From assembly GCA_949987565.1 (NCBI GenBank), contig OX465116.1:1957726-2021725 (forward strand): DNA of 64,000 nt, read 5' to 3'. This DNA is from Luidia sarsii. Its lineage: Eukaryota > Echinodermata > Asteroidea > Paxillosida > Luidiidae. Both the position numbers and the translations under genes were made by a program. The notes beneath the pieces are model-generated. The model saw nothing but the letters and a program-made list of their open reading frames with translations. It did no database searches and was not told where the DNA came from. This document shows, one piece after another, positions 52,965-64,000 of this stretch (position 1 is its first letter; each line of letters starts with the position of its first letter).

Positions 52965-55900
52965 TGTCCCACGGTTTGACGGTGTGCCGCCGCTTCTACT
53001 AAAATGCAAACAAAATTAATATAACTAAAACCTGACCGGTTGTACGCGCAGGATATAGATATGTGAGATTCGCGTTAGTTTCCAAGGCGGGCTGGAATGA
53101 AGTTCGGCAATTGTTTTAGGAATTGCGTCAGATTTTCAGATTTTTCAGACTTCAAGTTTACTGACCCTCCGCCTCTCACCAAGTATACGGCTCACGAAGC
53201 CGTCTCTACTCTCACTGAGGATACCCGTGTAAGGGCGGAGAGAGGAAAATCGTGACAAAGCCAGACAGAGCACATACCTCCTGAGACGTTGAGTAACCAG
53301 CTCTTTGCAGAGTCACACTCCATCTCAAAAGAGACCACTTACATGGGTCCCCCCCCAAAAAAAAAAGAAAAAAAAGCAGGCTTAGGTTTTGGCTCCGGCT
53401 TCGTCTCTATTATCCCCAAAAGCTGAAAACACAGGATGAAATTCTTTGCTCAAGTTGAAGCTTTGGATTTTTTTCTTTTAAAACGGAGTATAACACTAAA
53501 AAAAATGAAGCCATATAGTGCTCCCGTTTTCGTGCATCGAACTTTAAACTGAATGAAAGAACTAGAGACAAAGCCGGAGGCATTGCTGTCACTGCAAACG
53601 TCGATAAACTTTGAACTCCCACCGTGCAAACCACGAAATCTTATCTAACCACAACCTGTATGTCGCGGGCTTGGTTTGTGTAACGGACCGGGAGGCGAAG
53701 CTTTTAGCCCGAACCTGATCCAGAAAATCGTAAAAGGGTCCGTTACGATTCGAACGAATCTACAAAATGCAATGTGCGTCGAAAAGATGAGAAGTAGGGA
53801 TGCGTAGTATACAGTTACCAGTCGGAAAGGTCGAAAACGCCCGTGTGGTGTAAGACCAGAGGCACCCGCGATTTCTGCCTAGCGCAGCTGCCCAGTCCAC
53901 GTCGCACCGAAGAGAACGGGTGGCGTAATCACGCGGCTGAATTAGCGATTCTCTGCCGTGCACACCTTGGACATTGATCCCATGAGCCGGTTGCGTAATT
54001 TCAATTTTTTTTTTTACAACACAGCCATGGTTTTTTCGCTGTATTCGTGCAAATCCGCGCTTAAAGAGAGACAACATGGCGTAGTGCTATAGGTTACGAG
54101 ATCTGCCAGTTGGGTTTTCTTGTGGAGGTCCGAACGTGACTGGTTGTTGTTGCAGCTGTAGTTTGACACAAACATGTACAATGTCTCAGTGTTAATCGCA
54201 AATCTGTAGCTGCTGTTAATAAATAATGTTCAGCTGCACTGGCTGATCTTGTAACGCAGGGCTAGTCTCATTTCAAGCGCAAATTTGCACTGCCACAGCG
54301 ATAAACCCATGGCTGCGGTGTAAAAGAAAGAAATAAGCGAACCGGTTACGACTGGCTGGTACCCGCACGCGCTTCTTCAGGCGTGCACGCACGCGCGTCG
54401 ACGCCTAGCGCAGCCACACCATGAAACGGATACCAATGTCTACGTCAGACAAGCGGCACCAGACTATTACTGTAAGGGGGAGACCAGTCTGTAGCCTCGG
54501 TCTGAATAGCGCTGCTCTGAATGTGGGGCAGCACGGAGGATGGTCATGTATCGTGATGACAAAGTCCACATTGACCAAGTCATAAGCACACTTTGTCATC
54601 ACAGGTATGGAAGGCCACTCGATAGCATCGATATTATTTACCACTCTAGTGGAGATAAGTGTCCCCCCTTTGCTTTGAATGCCAAAACGATACCCCTGTG
54701 TGTTATAATCCCGCCTTTAAAAAGGACGCAGGGAGAGCTAGTTCCAAGAGCAGACTCGTTTAGCTCGGCAACAAATGGACGGTGCCTGGTGTGTGAGCGG
54801 AGGGCGCCACCATACGTCCGGTCCGGTTAGAGACATGGCCGTCAACAGGCGAGCAACGGGTGAACATGTCCGCCCCCTCCCCGCGAAGTTTGGCCCGGTG
54901 TAAGGGTCTGATCCGGGTCCAATACTCAGATGAGGCCGTTACCATGGATAAAAACGTCATGCGCAGTGCGCATTGTAGTTGTCCATTTTGAAGGCCGTGC
55001 TGAGTCGATCCATCATTGGCAATGCAGCTCTTTCCGAGGCACGTTTGTTGACCCGTAAGGTTACTCGCTCATCAGTATACGGAGCCTTGTACCTAGGCAT
55101 AGAGTTTCAACATTGGGGAACAAAATGCTTCAGTAATAAGGGTGTATCGATTGACTTTATATACAATCAAACGCAAAATATAGTTTTACAAACTCTGATC
55201 ATATATTCACATGAAGGGCGCCCCCGCGTGCTTGGTTCACTGACTCTGAGTCTGAGCACGCTGAGCAGCTGAGAACGTTGCTGCAACGGATCGGACAAGG
55301 CTATATACTTGGGGACTTGTAGATCTGACCATCATGATGAGGTTTTAATGGTATGTGGCTCTCCGCAGTCACGTACGGTCAGAGGGTGCAGCAGCACCGA
55401 TCGTGCGAATGTATAATAATGCTTTGCGCGACCAACACCAGTCCTGATGTGTCGCATGCATGAGGTTAATGACCCGGGCTCTACCGTCAAGGTCACAACC
55501 TTCTAGGTTTTGCTAGATGAGATGTCGACAAACTTCTTTAAACTTGAGGTGGAAGATTCGGCCGTTGCTCAGACCATTTTCACATCGATCCAAGTCGCAA
55601 GTTCATCGGCACGCACCAATGGTTCAAGAGGAAATCGAACCGCTCTCTCATATATTAAGTGCTTCCGTTGATCATTATACCAAGTACGACGGTGTTAGCG
55701 TATAGCCGTGCACGATCAAGCACACACACTTCACTTTGAGCGGTAGAGCGTCGATTTCGTTGACCTCAATTTGATAAGGAGTATATAGATTGGAGTCGCT
55801 GTGTACACCGTGATTCCCCACTCACCCTCTTGATCCTGTGCACACACTGTAATCTGAACGCTCGTATCGAATCGTTTATAGCAGTACAATCTTGTGGCAT

Positions 55901-55986
55901 ACAAAATAATGTAACTTGTTGTCGATGGCATAACTGCATGTACAGTATACACCGTCCCTATACGTGCTTCCAGCTACCACATCACG
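52965..55986. other. Region between divergent esterases C and D
   Basis: It holds the upstream sides of both genes. A GGCTTCGTCTC-type inverted element lies at about 53390-53600, with a MITE fragment near 53260-53340. No coding sequence is recognised between 53730 and 55980; short open frames there match nothing known to me. Confidence 0.5.
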
Positions 55987-58900
55987 ATGAGGGCCGTCGA
56001 ACGCGTCAAGCCAAACAGGTAAGAGGAGTTTCGAGAACTCAAGACGGATCTTGATAGAATAGATGCACGTAGTGCACGTATATCGACCATAGTCCTGGGG
56101 CCATTTTAGGAGAGATGCCGAAGCGTTGAACTTGTGCTCGAGCGCCGAAAGTCAAGCTTAAAGGTCCGATACAACATTGGGAAGATCGGGAAACATCGAT
56201 GTCCACGGATTTCCTTCGAATTAACACAGTTTGTAGATGGTCATGGTAGAATCCTCATGTTGAAATCGTACGGTCTGGGATGCTATATACTTTTCGAGAA
56301 ATCTTCACTCAAACATCGACAAATAGTTTATTACGTACTCGTGATGAGTAATAAACTGTTTCTTACACTATACAGAACGGTGCGTAAACCATGATGCTTT
56401 TTTTAATTTTTTTTCTTTCTCAGGTTACCATTTCGGCTAAAACCGAATGATTTATGGTTTAACCCACAAACTGTGACAATCTTTTGACCTTTATCAATGC
56501 TGTATAGGGCCTTTGATTACACGATCAGGTCGCCAGCCTAAGTTACACACTCATGTTTTGATGCTGAGCGCTGCATGCATGGTTAGTGTGTATATGTGAC
56601 CCGGCACATCATAATGAGGAATAACCCCAAATTTTGAGATTTTGAGATTTTCTAATGATGTGAAAGAGTGTACTTTTAGCTTTCAAATGATATCAAAATT
56701 TTCTGTAATACATTAACTTTCCGAAAATACAAAACAAAAGGAAATTGATTTTTAATCGAATTGAGAAGATACTTTGACTTTAGGTGTTGTTTACTCAAAA
56801 AGTGTTTTCGTGGGATATTCTTCATGTCGCTGTGCCGGGTCACATATATACTCGCAAATCAGTGATGAAAGCAATGCGCACCACGGTGAATACGTTTTTT
56901 GGCAAATAAACGAAGTAAAAACTGACTGGGAACTTTCGAACAAATTGACAAATTGGCAAGAAAACCTTGACAGGACCGGGACATGAACCCAAGACCTCTG
57001 GATTAATTTATCATTGCTCTTCCATCTGAGCTATCCATCCCTTACACGGTGGCCTTCCCAAATACATCTATCAAGATATCATATCAATCAATCAGGAATC
57101 CAGTCTATTAATAACATTAATAGTCCATTCACTCCAAGGTGAGCTTGACCTCGGCCTCATCAAATCATGCAGTCCACAGTCACACAGCTGGCCTATCAGG
57201 GGTCGCCAGTCACCCATCTAACAAGAGTAGCGCCAAATCGCACGAGGCCATGCCCATGAAAACTGGTACACAGTCCATACTGGTGTCACGTATAATCATT
57301 GAGCTCTTCTCACGGTGAATCAACTATTAATAACTCCACTTATATCAATAGGGTAATTAACTATAATTTTGGCTCTTACCTTGACGTAAGGTCAGCTGGG
57401 GTAAGGTCTCCTATAGCACCCACAGGCCGAAAGAGGGCGTTGTTGAACTTGTACTTCTCATAGACATAATAATTTATGTTATAATGATGTCCAATGGTAC
57501 ACATTGACCGTTTTCGAAATGAAGGCTATAGGCTTGGGCTCAGGCTTCGGTCATATTTATCTCACCGTACTCGTTATAATATAATCACAGGCATCTAAAA
57601 ACAAGCGTTTGGCCCCAGTTTCTTGGGGAATACACTGTACTTATCAAGCCAACAAACCTTCACATTCGGGAACAAACCACAACCTGGATTTTCAGGGTTT
57701 TTTTTCTTCAGACGGAGACGAAGCCTGATGAGCCAGAGCCTGAGCCTTCATTTCGAAAACGGCCATAGACACAGGTTTAATGATGTCTATGGTACACATA
57801 TAGACTCTACGTGTACATCTAAACATGTGGGTTCAAATTGTTTTGGATAAGGCGGTCTGGCCAACATTAAGAAGTATGGCTCTAACCTACACCAGAAATG
57901 ATTTGGGTCCTTCAGTTGAACTTGAAGCCTACTCATCTTGTTCACAAGGGAGCTTAAATTGCTGATTTCGCCGTCAATGTGTATCCTTCTTTGGTGGACG
58001 ACACAAAAAACAAAGACTGAAAATGTATGTTTCTAAAGAACTGAAAATTGCTGTGTTTAGAACGAGACTTAATGTTCATCAGAGAAGCACACACTGTTTG
58101 TCTTCAGGGTGATAGAGACGAATTTGTTGCCTGACCCTGAGGCCAGCTTCCTGAAGAAAAACAAACCCAAGCCTATTGGTTTTGTTCTTATCGTTTTTGC
58201 AGGCGGTATGGTACCTGGACTGCTGCCGTGACGTTCCTGCTCATCGCGGGCGGTCTGGTGGCGGCCTACTATATGAACAACCCGACGCCCGACGGAGTCT
58301 GCAATCCATGGAAGTACAGCGCTTTCGTCGCCGTCAAGAGAATAGCTGTGGACATGGTAACACTTCAAAAACCGAACGAAATTTGATGAAACTTGAAGCG
58401 GCAGAGCGCAGATAAAGTTAACTCTGAGGCTTGGGTTACTTCCTGAGGTTTCTGATAGTGATGTATCTTCTTCCTCCTTCTCCTCCGCCTCCGATACAAC
58501 ATCAACCTCATCCCCCCTTCTTCCTCCTCCTCCTATTCGTTTTCCTCTACGCCTCCTTTTGCTCCCCTTCTCTTCCTCATCGTTCTCCTCATTGTGCTTC
58601 TCCTCTCCCCCCCTTTTCCTCTTCGTCTTCTTCTTCTTCTTCTTCTTCTTCTTCTTCTTCTTCTTCTTCGTCTTCTTCTTCTTCTTCTTCTTCTTCTTCT
58701 TCTTCTTCTTCGTCTTCTTCTTCTTCCTGTACTTCTTCTAATTCTTCTACTTGTTCCTCTTCTGCTTCCTCTACTTCTTCTGGTTCTGGTTCTTCTTCTT
58801 CTGCTTCTTCTTCGTCTCCTTCTTCCTTTACTTCTTCTAATTCTTCTACTTCTTCCTCTTCTGCTTCCTCTACTTCTTCTGGTTCCCTCCTCCTCTCGAT

Positions 58901-59924
58901 CTCTTCTCCTCCTCTCTTCCCACCTCCACCCTCTCCACCTCTTTCTCCACCTCTTTCTCCACCTCCCATTCCAGGCGTACACCGCCTCCCTCTTCACATC
59001 CAGCCATTACTTTCAGCTCCTCCGGGTCCTTGCCGACCGGTCGTCCCAGCTGATGCTGACCCCACCGGAAGTCGAGGGCTCCAACATCCGGTCCTCGGAG
59101 GCCAGCTTCGGCGGGGTCGGGGTCCGCCTGTACGAGCCGGTAGAACGGAGTGGCGAGCCCGCACCGGCCGTGGTGTTCATGCACGGGGGAGCGTTTGTCA
59201 TTGGTAGTGCCGGTAAGTGAGCCACCTCGTGAGTCCATCCCCTTACACATAATAGGCTTAATGCTGCCATTTGAGTCAGAGTCGATCATTATTTTGGGCT
59301 GGAGTGATCTCGTCGTTTTGATACTGGCTTTTTTAAACAGGGAAGCAGGATTTGCCCTGCACATTGATGCGAGAGGTGGCTTAGCTCCCACACAGATTTG
59401 ACGGGCCAACTCGAATCGGGTATTTTGTCCACAAAACTTGCCATAATAATTATGTGGGGGGGGGGGGGTTGCTCAAAAAAATGAACGCATTGGCAGTTGG
59501 ACCTGTGCCAATGACTAGTGTACGTGTCAAGGTTTCCCCCGATTCCTATTGCACACGATTACAGTGCTTTAGACTCATTCGTTCTCCAATGTATGGCCAC
59601 ATGGAGCACTGAGCTAGCACGTTGATCACATGCAGTACCACTATTACTAATACAATACATTAATTTAGGCTATTAAGCAAAATTAATTATCAACTTTTTG
59701 CCACTTCAGACTCTTAACTCTTAGGTTTCACAACGTACTCCAAAAACAAATCTGAAATGAAATTACATGGCAGATAAGGGATACCGTATAATTTCCGCCA
59801 CTTCAGATAACCCCTGTCATCATTTTTGTTTTATTCCATGTCCATTCATGTACCCCGTAGCTATGTTTGATTCGCTTACAAGGCGTATCGCGGAGGAGCT
59901 TAACTGCGTTCTGGTCTCAGTTGA
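55987..59924 (+). CDS. AADAC/NCEH1-like esterase D, N-terminal exons only (catalytic exon not seen)
   Basis: Exons: 55987-56018 (tentative, MRAVERVKPN), 58203-58356, 58975-59212, 59861-59924. Exon 2 encodes a membrane anchor (TFLLIAGGLVAAYYM). Exon 3 ends with the oxyanion motif HGGAF at about residues 132-136. Exon 4 is the conserved 64-bp exon (IAEELNCVLVSVE), with the same phases 1 and 2 as in A-C. The last exon, carrying the nucleophile Ser, Asp and His, should follow the gtaagt donor at 59925 but is absent from 59925-64000. Either the intron exceeds 4 kb and encloses the next gene, or D is truncated. HGGAF in place of HGGGW and low similarity to A-C mark it as a separate subfamily. Exon 1 rests only on a matching phase-2 donor (ag|gtaaga), so it is the weakest part. 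Confidence 0.75.
56158..56515. mobile_element. TTAA-family MITE in esterase D intron 1
   Basis: It starts TTAAaggtccgatacaacat and carries ctcatgttgaaatcgtacgg and gagtaataaactgtttctta, ending gtatagggccttt. It is a copy of the 4521/13260 family. Confidence 0.75.
56593..56848. mobile_element. MITE with TGTGACCCGGCACA ends, copy 1
   Basis: The inverted ends tgtgacccggcaca and tgtgccgggtcaca are perfect. The interior is AT-rich. A second copy of the same length and orientation lies at 61081-61334. Confidence 0.9.
56920..57060 (-). repeat. SINE copy in esterase D intron 1
   Basis: It has the tail ggcaagaaaaccttgacagg, then the tRNA-like head (cccaagacctctggatt, atctgagctatccatccctt) and the leader ggtggccttcccaaata. 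Confidence 0.75.
57506..57764. mobile_element. GGCCGTTTTCG-family MITE, copy 4 (opposite orientation)
   Basis: The inverted ends and interior match copies 1-3 but in the reverse orientation. A ttttttt insertion is present near 57698. Confidence 0.85.
58480..58970. repeat. (TTC)n pyrimidine-rich microsatellite, esterase D intron 2
   Basis: ttc/ctt units dominate from about 58620 to 58890, flanked by cctcc-rich sequence that runs to the exon 3 acceptor. The strand asymmetry (almost pure pyrimidine on the sense strand) could form triplex DNA. The large frames of Ser, Leu, Glu or Arg here are repeat products. Confidence 0.9.
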
Positions 59925-60262
59925 GTAAGTAGGCCTAAAGTTTTAATTCTATAAGTCAAATATAATTAATTAAGTTCAAGTAATGATCGAGCGATCTTTC
60001 CAGGCCTCCGTAGACGTTGTCACGTCTGGGGCCAAGAGGGCGTGGCATACTGTCTGCATTTTGTCGAGGAAATCCAATTTGTCCCTTGATGTGGACAAAG
60101 AATTGTGCTGTCTTAAATAAGCTTGGAAATCGGTAGTGTAAACTATGTTGTCAACATCTTTTTACAAAACCGTGCTGTCGCAGTGCGCGCGTTTAGCAAG
60201 AACGCGCGCGTCGCAGAGCACGTGCAGGTCAACGCCCCTGCCTCGCTTTCAAGATGCGTTTG

Positions 60263-60357
60263 TGACGTCACCAGCTAAAACAATGCTTAATTTGCATGTA
60301 GCCATGCCGCAGTAGTTAGAAAACAAACGTTGTGTTGACATAGAAAGGCCTATATAC
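60263..60357 (+). promoter_or_regulatory. Candidate promoter of the repeat-protein gene: CRE, octamer, TATA-like box
   Basis: A perfect CRE palindrome TGACGTCA lies at 60263-60270, an octamer ATTTGCAT at 60290-60297 and a TATA-like TATATAC at 60351-60357. The putative initiator ATG is at 60496. The order and spacing are plausible for a Pol II promoter with a start near 60380. Separate short motifs occur by chance, so this is suggestive only. Confidence 0.5.
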
Positions 60358-60495
60358 ACAGCGGCGGCTCCTCAGAACCTATGATATCACGCAGCAAGCG
60401 CACATCGTTCAACGATTTCTTTCTCGAGATTTGAAAGCGATTTGATTGACTTTGACCGTTTCTCCGACAAAAGGTGAACTGAGTTGACCTGAAGA

Positions 60496-63400
60496 ATGTG
60501 CAAAGCATTGGTGAGTTACAAATTCATTCCAGCATTTTAATTTTTTAGTTGTAAAAATGTGAGATTTTAACTATGTGCAACAAGAGTTATTGTTACAATG
60601 AGATACAATTTTGAAAACTTCGAAGAATGAGCCACTTAGAGTAAGAATCTGTTTCAATTATTATTCACGTCAAACAAGTGTTATTGTAATAAACGAATAC
60701 CGTTTTGAAAACACATCGAAGAATGAGCTACTTGCAGTGAAGTTTGCGGAGCATTTTGTCGAAGTGGGACTGACAGACACGAGATGTCTGGATATCTTTG
60801 TATTTCAGAAACCCGGTAGTGACCGCCGTACCTCCTACAAGTGGATGAGGGAAATGATGTTTCCATCGACATCAAGAAAGGGGATGGAGGTAAGACAAGA
60901 ATTCCTAAATTCTTAAAATTCTTAAATTCTCTGAAGACGATCAGAGAATAAAACTGGTCAGACTGATTCCATCGGGATTAGCGGTCAATGAAAATGCCTG
61001 TTTAGATTTGACTATGAATTCATTTTTACCTTTGAGAATACGTGGGTCATTCCTGCATAAAAGAAAGTAACCCAATAATTATATGTGACCCGGCACATCA
61101 TAATGAGGAATAACCCCCACTTTTGAGATTTTCAGATTTTCTAATGATGTGAAAGAGTGTACCATTAGCTTTCAAATAATATCAACCTTTCTTCCAGTAC
61201 ATTAACTTTCCAAAAATACAAAAAAAAAGAAAATTGATTTTTAATCGAATTGAGAAGATACTTTGACTTAAGGCGCTGTTTACTCGAAAAGTGTTTTGGT
61301 GGGATATTCCTTATGTCGCTGTGCCGGGTCACATTTTGAGATGTTGTGAGATTGAGGATGTCAAAATAGTTTCATGAGGACAAGAGTTCATTGAATTCAT
61401 GGTTGTCAGGAATACATCTGTATTGATCAAAATTATTACATAATTATACTAAAAATAAGTAAGTTTCTACATTCATCGGAATGTGAACTTTGTCTAAGAT
61501 ATCTGAGTGTGTAAGCAAAACTTGAATTTTGGGTAATTAATGTTGAAATCACGTACGGAAATTGATGTGATAATAACGTTATTTCAAGCATGCCATATAC
61601 TGATAAATATGGTGGACTGAATTTCATAAATGAACAAAAGCACATGTTATATTCCATGACCAATCAATATTTATGTGAATCATACTACGTATTTTCGTTT
61701 CAATTTAAAAAAAAAATGGCAAAGGAGACTTTGACTGAACCGGGACTTGAACCCGAGACCTCTGGTTTTGCGCATCAGCGCTCGTACCATATTTGTTCTC
61801 ACCAATTTTATTTCAAAATTTCATAGAAAGAATGATAAGTGTAACAGTTATTGAAAATGTATTTTCTGAAACACTCTCCATTGATGATCTCGTGTCTTAA
61901 AGGAGTTGACTGAGACCCGTGGCCCCACTCCGACCCCTACCTCTCCATCTGGCGGTCATCCTACCGATCACCATCGTCCCGACCCCCTTCTGCTGACCCC
62001 TGAACCCACCCAGCCTAGACCACAGGCTCAAGGGGCTAGCAGCCACCCCGATAACCATCGCATCCACCATCCAACCAACTTGGTGAGCTGAAAATTAAAA
62101 TTATTAGCACCTTGCATGTTTAATAATGATCCCTTCTTTGTATTCACTCACCCACTTCTGTCTTTCACTTTTTCCCTTTGATGTTTCCCCCTTCCTCCAC
62201 CTAGTTCATACCCCAGCCCTTCCCTTTGACCTCGCCCTACTGTACTGTGACCCTATTAACGAGCTATCCCACTTGTGTGGCATCCATGTCCCTGTTACTG
62301 CTAAAGGTCCTGCTATAGGATCGAAACGCCAGGCCCTCCTAACTCTTGCTTCATCCACCCCAAAATGATCATGAAGAAACCTTCATAGAGGGAAATTCAC
62401 TGGAAGAAATCGAGAGCTCGCATTTCCTTCTCTCAAAGGAAGAAATTTCCTTGGAGAGAGGTCCTGCTAAAAGGATAGAAACATTGAACTCTTAAACGTT
62501 TTAGGGTATGCATATTGGTCATAATAAGAAAGTGAGCAGCGTGTTGCATCGCCTCATAAAGTACCGGTAATCGAATCCATGTCGTGATTAGTTTTTAGCC
62601 AATAGGTGATTCACTTTCTTCTCTTTTGACCATTTGTTTCTTCTCAGACTGTAACCAGCTCGGGTCAAGTTGTGACGAAGGATGCAAAACTGGACATTGA
62701 CGGAATCCGTAATGGACCGCGTCCAGTGAACACATGGCTCGACCAACCAGCTAAGAAGGTGATGGCGCATTACTTTATAAAGTTAACACTGTATTAACCA
62801 TGTCTAACTTTATCAACTTATTTCCATGTGAAATTTCTTGCTAGATTGCTTATTGCTTGTTCATGTGTCTTTCGTTCTGCAGGCGCAGGGTAGCACCAAG
62901 TTGGTGACGGCTATCCCGCGCACCGAGCCACCAAAGACCTTGAGCTCGACCAACTCGTCGAAGCGCAAGGCCAAAGTTGCCTCCGGAACGGTTTGCCCCG
63001 AACCCGGCCGAGCCGAGCCGACGGGATCCGACTCTTGCCGAAAGAGATCCCTGCAGTCCCGGATTCCTGTTGGGGCGTGGAGACTGAAGAGGAGCGTGGA
63101 AGACGCGAACATCTTCCAACGGATCGCAGCAGCTAAAGAGAAATGGTTGAAACTTGGAAGAGCAACTCCAAGCCGATCAGCCGGATGCCTGCGAGCTCCG
63201 AAACTGATCAGATGCTCTCAAGTCTCCTTCCTCGTGAAGGAGGCAGACGCCTCGATGTCCTCAACTCAGGAGTCCGTCTCTGAAAGACCCGGAACCCCAC
63301 AAGGGATGAGGAAGATATCCCAGATCCCCGTGGGGGCATGGAGGGTTGAGAAGACCGAGAAAGGCTCGATGATTCGTGACCGGATTGTCTCAGCCAGGAA

Positions 63401-64000
63401 GACCGGGTTGAGCTCAGGCAAAGGTGACCAGAAAGACTGGTCCCGGAAGCTCTTCAAGAAAGACCGCAGCTTCAACTTGCGACCACGGGTCCTGAGGATG
63501 TTCTCGGCCAAAGTTGCCCCTGAAAACCTCGGCCAGAAACCTGACCAAACCCAACAGATGAGTTCGGGCTTTGCCCGAAAAAGATCCTTGATGTCGCAGA
63601 TTCCAGTCGGGACATGGCGGCTGAAGAGGAGTGTGGAAGACGTCAAGGTCTTCCAAAGGATCGCCGCAGCCAAAGAGAAATGGCTGAAACTTGGAAGACC
63701 AACCCCAAGCTTTTCCCGATCAGCCGGATGCCTGCGAGCTCAAAAACCGACCAGAAGCTCTCAAGTCTCCTTCCACGTGAAGGAGGCAGACGCCTCGATG
63801 TCCTCAACTCAGGAGTCCATCTCTGAGAGACCCGGAACCCCACCAGGGATGAAGAAGAAGTCCCTGATCCCCGTGGGGGCGTGGAGGGTTGAGAAGACCG
63901 AGAAAGGCTCGAAGATTCGCGATCGGATTGCCTCATCTAGGAGGACTCGCATGACGGGCCAAGGAGACCCGAGAAACCAGTCCCAGAACCTCGTCAGCCA
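60496..64000 (+). CDS. Unrecognised basic tandem-repeat protein, 5 exons, runs off the window
   Basis: I do not recognise this family. Exons: 60496-60510 (MCKAL), 60809-60889, 61903-62082, 62648-62758, 62883-64000 (open at the edge). All introns are phase 0 with GT-AG sites (ttg|gtgagt, gag|gtaaga, ttg|gtgagc, aag|gtgatg). At least 501 aa are encoded. Exon 3 is Pro/Thr/His-rich (TPTPTSPSGG). Exon 5 has no stop in 1118 bp and is built of a duplicated unit of 179-181 aa. Each unit holds two diverged half-repeats that start I-P-V-G-x-W-R and continue to a R-I-x-[AS]-[AS]-[KR] segment; the motif lies at 63063, 63324, 63600 and 63867. A conserved Ser-rich linker (KEADASMSSTQES) and RPGTP separate the halves. 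Lys and Arg are frequent; no signal peptide or membrane segment is seen. Start and exon 1 are the least certain parts. Confidence 0.75.
61081..61334. mobile_element. MITE with TGTGACCCGGCACA ends, copy 2
   Basis: It has the same ends, length and AT-rich interior as copy 1 at 56593-56848, and lies in intron 2 of the repeat-protein gene. Confidence 0.9.
61707..61795 (-). repeat. SINE head fragment in intron 2 of the repeat-protein gene
   Basis: It has ggcaaaggagactttgactg, then cccgagacctctggttttgc, the tail and anticodon side of the SINE head, cut off at about 61795. Confidence 0.7.

Noticed and set aside
58431..59220. Large Ser-, Leu-, Glu- or Arg-rich frames on both strands
   Set aside because: They come from the (TTC)n tract of esterase D intron 2. 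Only the segment 58975-59212 is a conserved exon.

Overview
This is a eukaryotic (metazoan) genomic window. Genes are split by GT-AG introns, the intergenic DNA is full of tRNA-derived SINEs, palindromic MITEs and minisatellites, and the proteins align best with animal families. The TGTACA-rich low-complexity DNA, SINE-rich introns and an expanded AADAC-like esterase cluster suggest a marine invertebrate deuterostome, perhaps an echinoderm. That placement is inference and the species is not determined.

Layout. (1) 2173-3652, minus: first two coding exons of a monoamine-oxidase-type flavoprotein; the rest lies beyond the left edge. (2) 9405-23281, minus: a complete 14-exon XPG/ERCC5 DNA-repair endonuclease (1206 aa by my splice model). 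Two of its introns look U12-type, one of them AT-AC. (3) 25144-36125, minus: a complete 12-exon dyskerin/DKC1 (538 aa), four of whose consecutive introns are mostly minisatellite. (4) 38084-52964, minus: three tandem AADAC/NCEH1-like membrane esterase genes (A, B, C), each with four exons and an intact catalytic triad; A and B are a multi-kilobase segmental duplication. (5) 55987-59924, plus: a fourth, divergently oriented AADAC-like gene (D), whose catalytic last exon is not seen before the window ends. (6) 60496-64000, plus, running off the right edge: a gene I do not recognise. It has five phase-0 exons and a long, basic, tandemly repeated coding exon with four copies of an IPVGxWR motif. 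Upstream are a perfect CRE, an octamer and a TATA-like box. This is the best candidate for something undescribed.

The XPG and dyskerin models are supported by splice sites whose phases agree at every junction and by final lengths close to the family norms. The esterase models A-C are equally consistent; all four esterase copies share a 64-bp third-from-motif exon. XPG and dyskerin are housekeeping nuclear proteins (nucleotide excision repair; rRNA pseudouridylation and telomerase RNP). The esterases are probably ER-membrane lipid or xenobiotic ester hydrolases.

The non-coding DNA is unusually informative. It holds an 891-bp almost perfect palindrome with an 8-bp target duplication, two related MITE families with 9-bp duplications, TTAA-flanked MITEs, an element with a telomere-like core, and a 37-bp minisatellite bounded by inverted ends.
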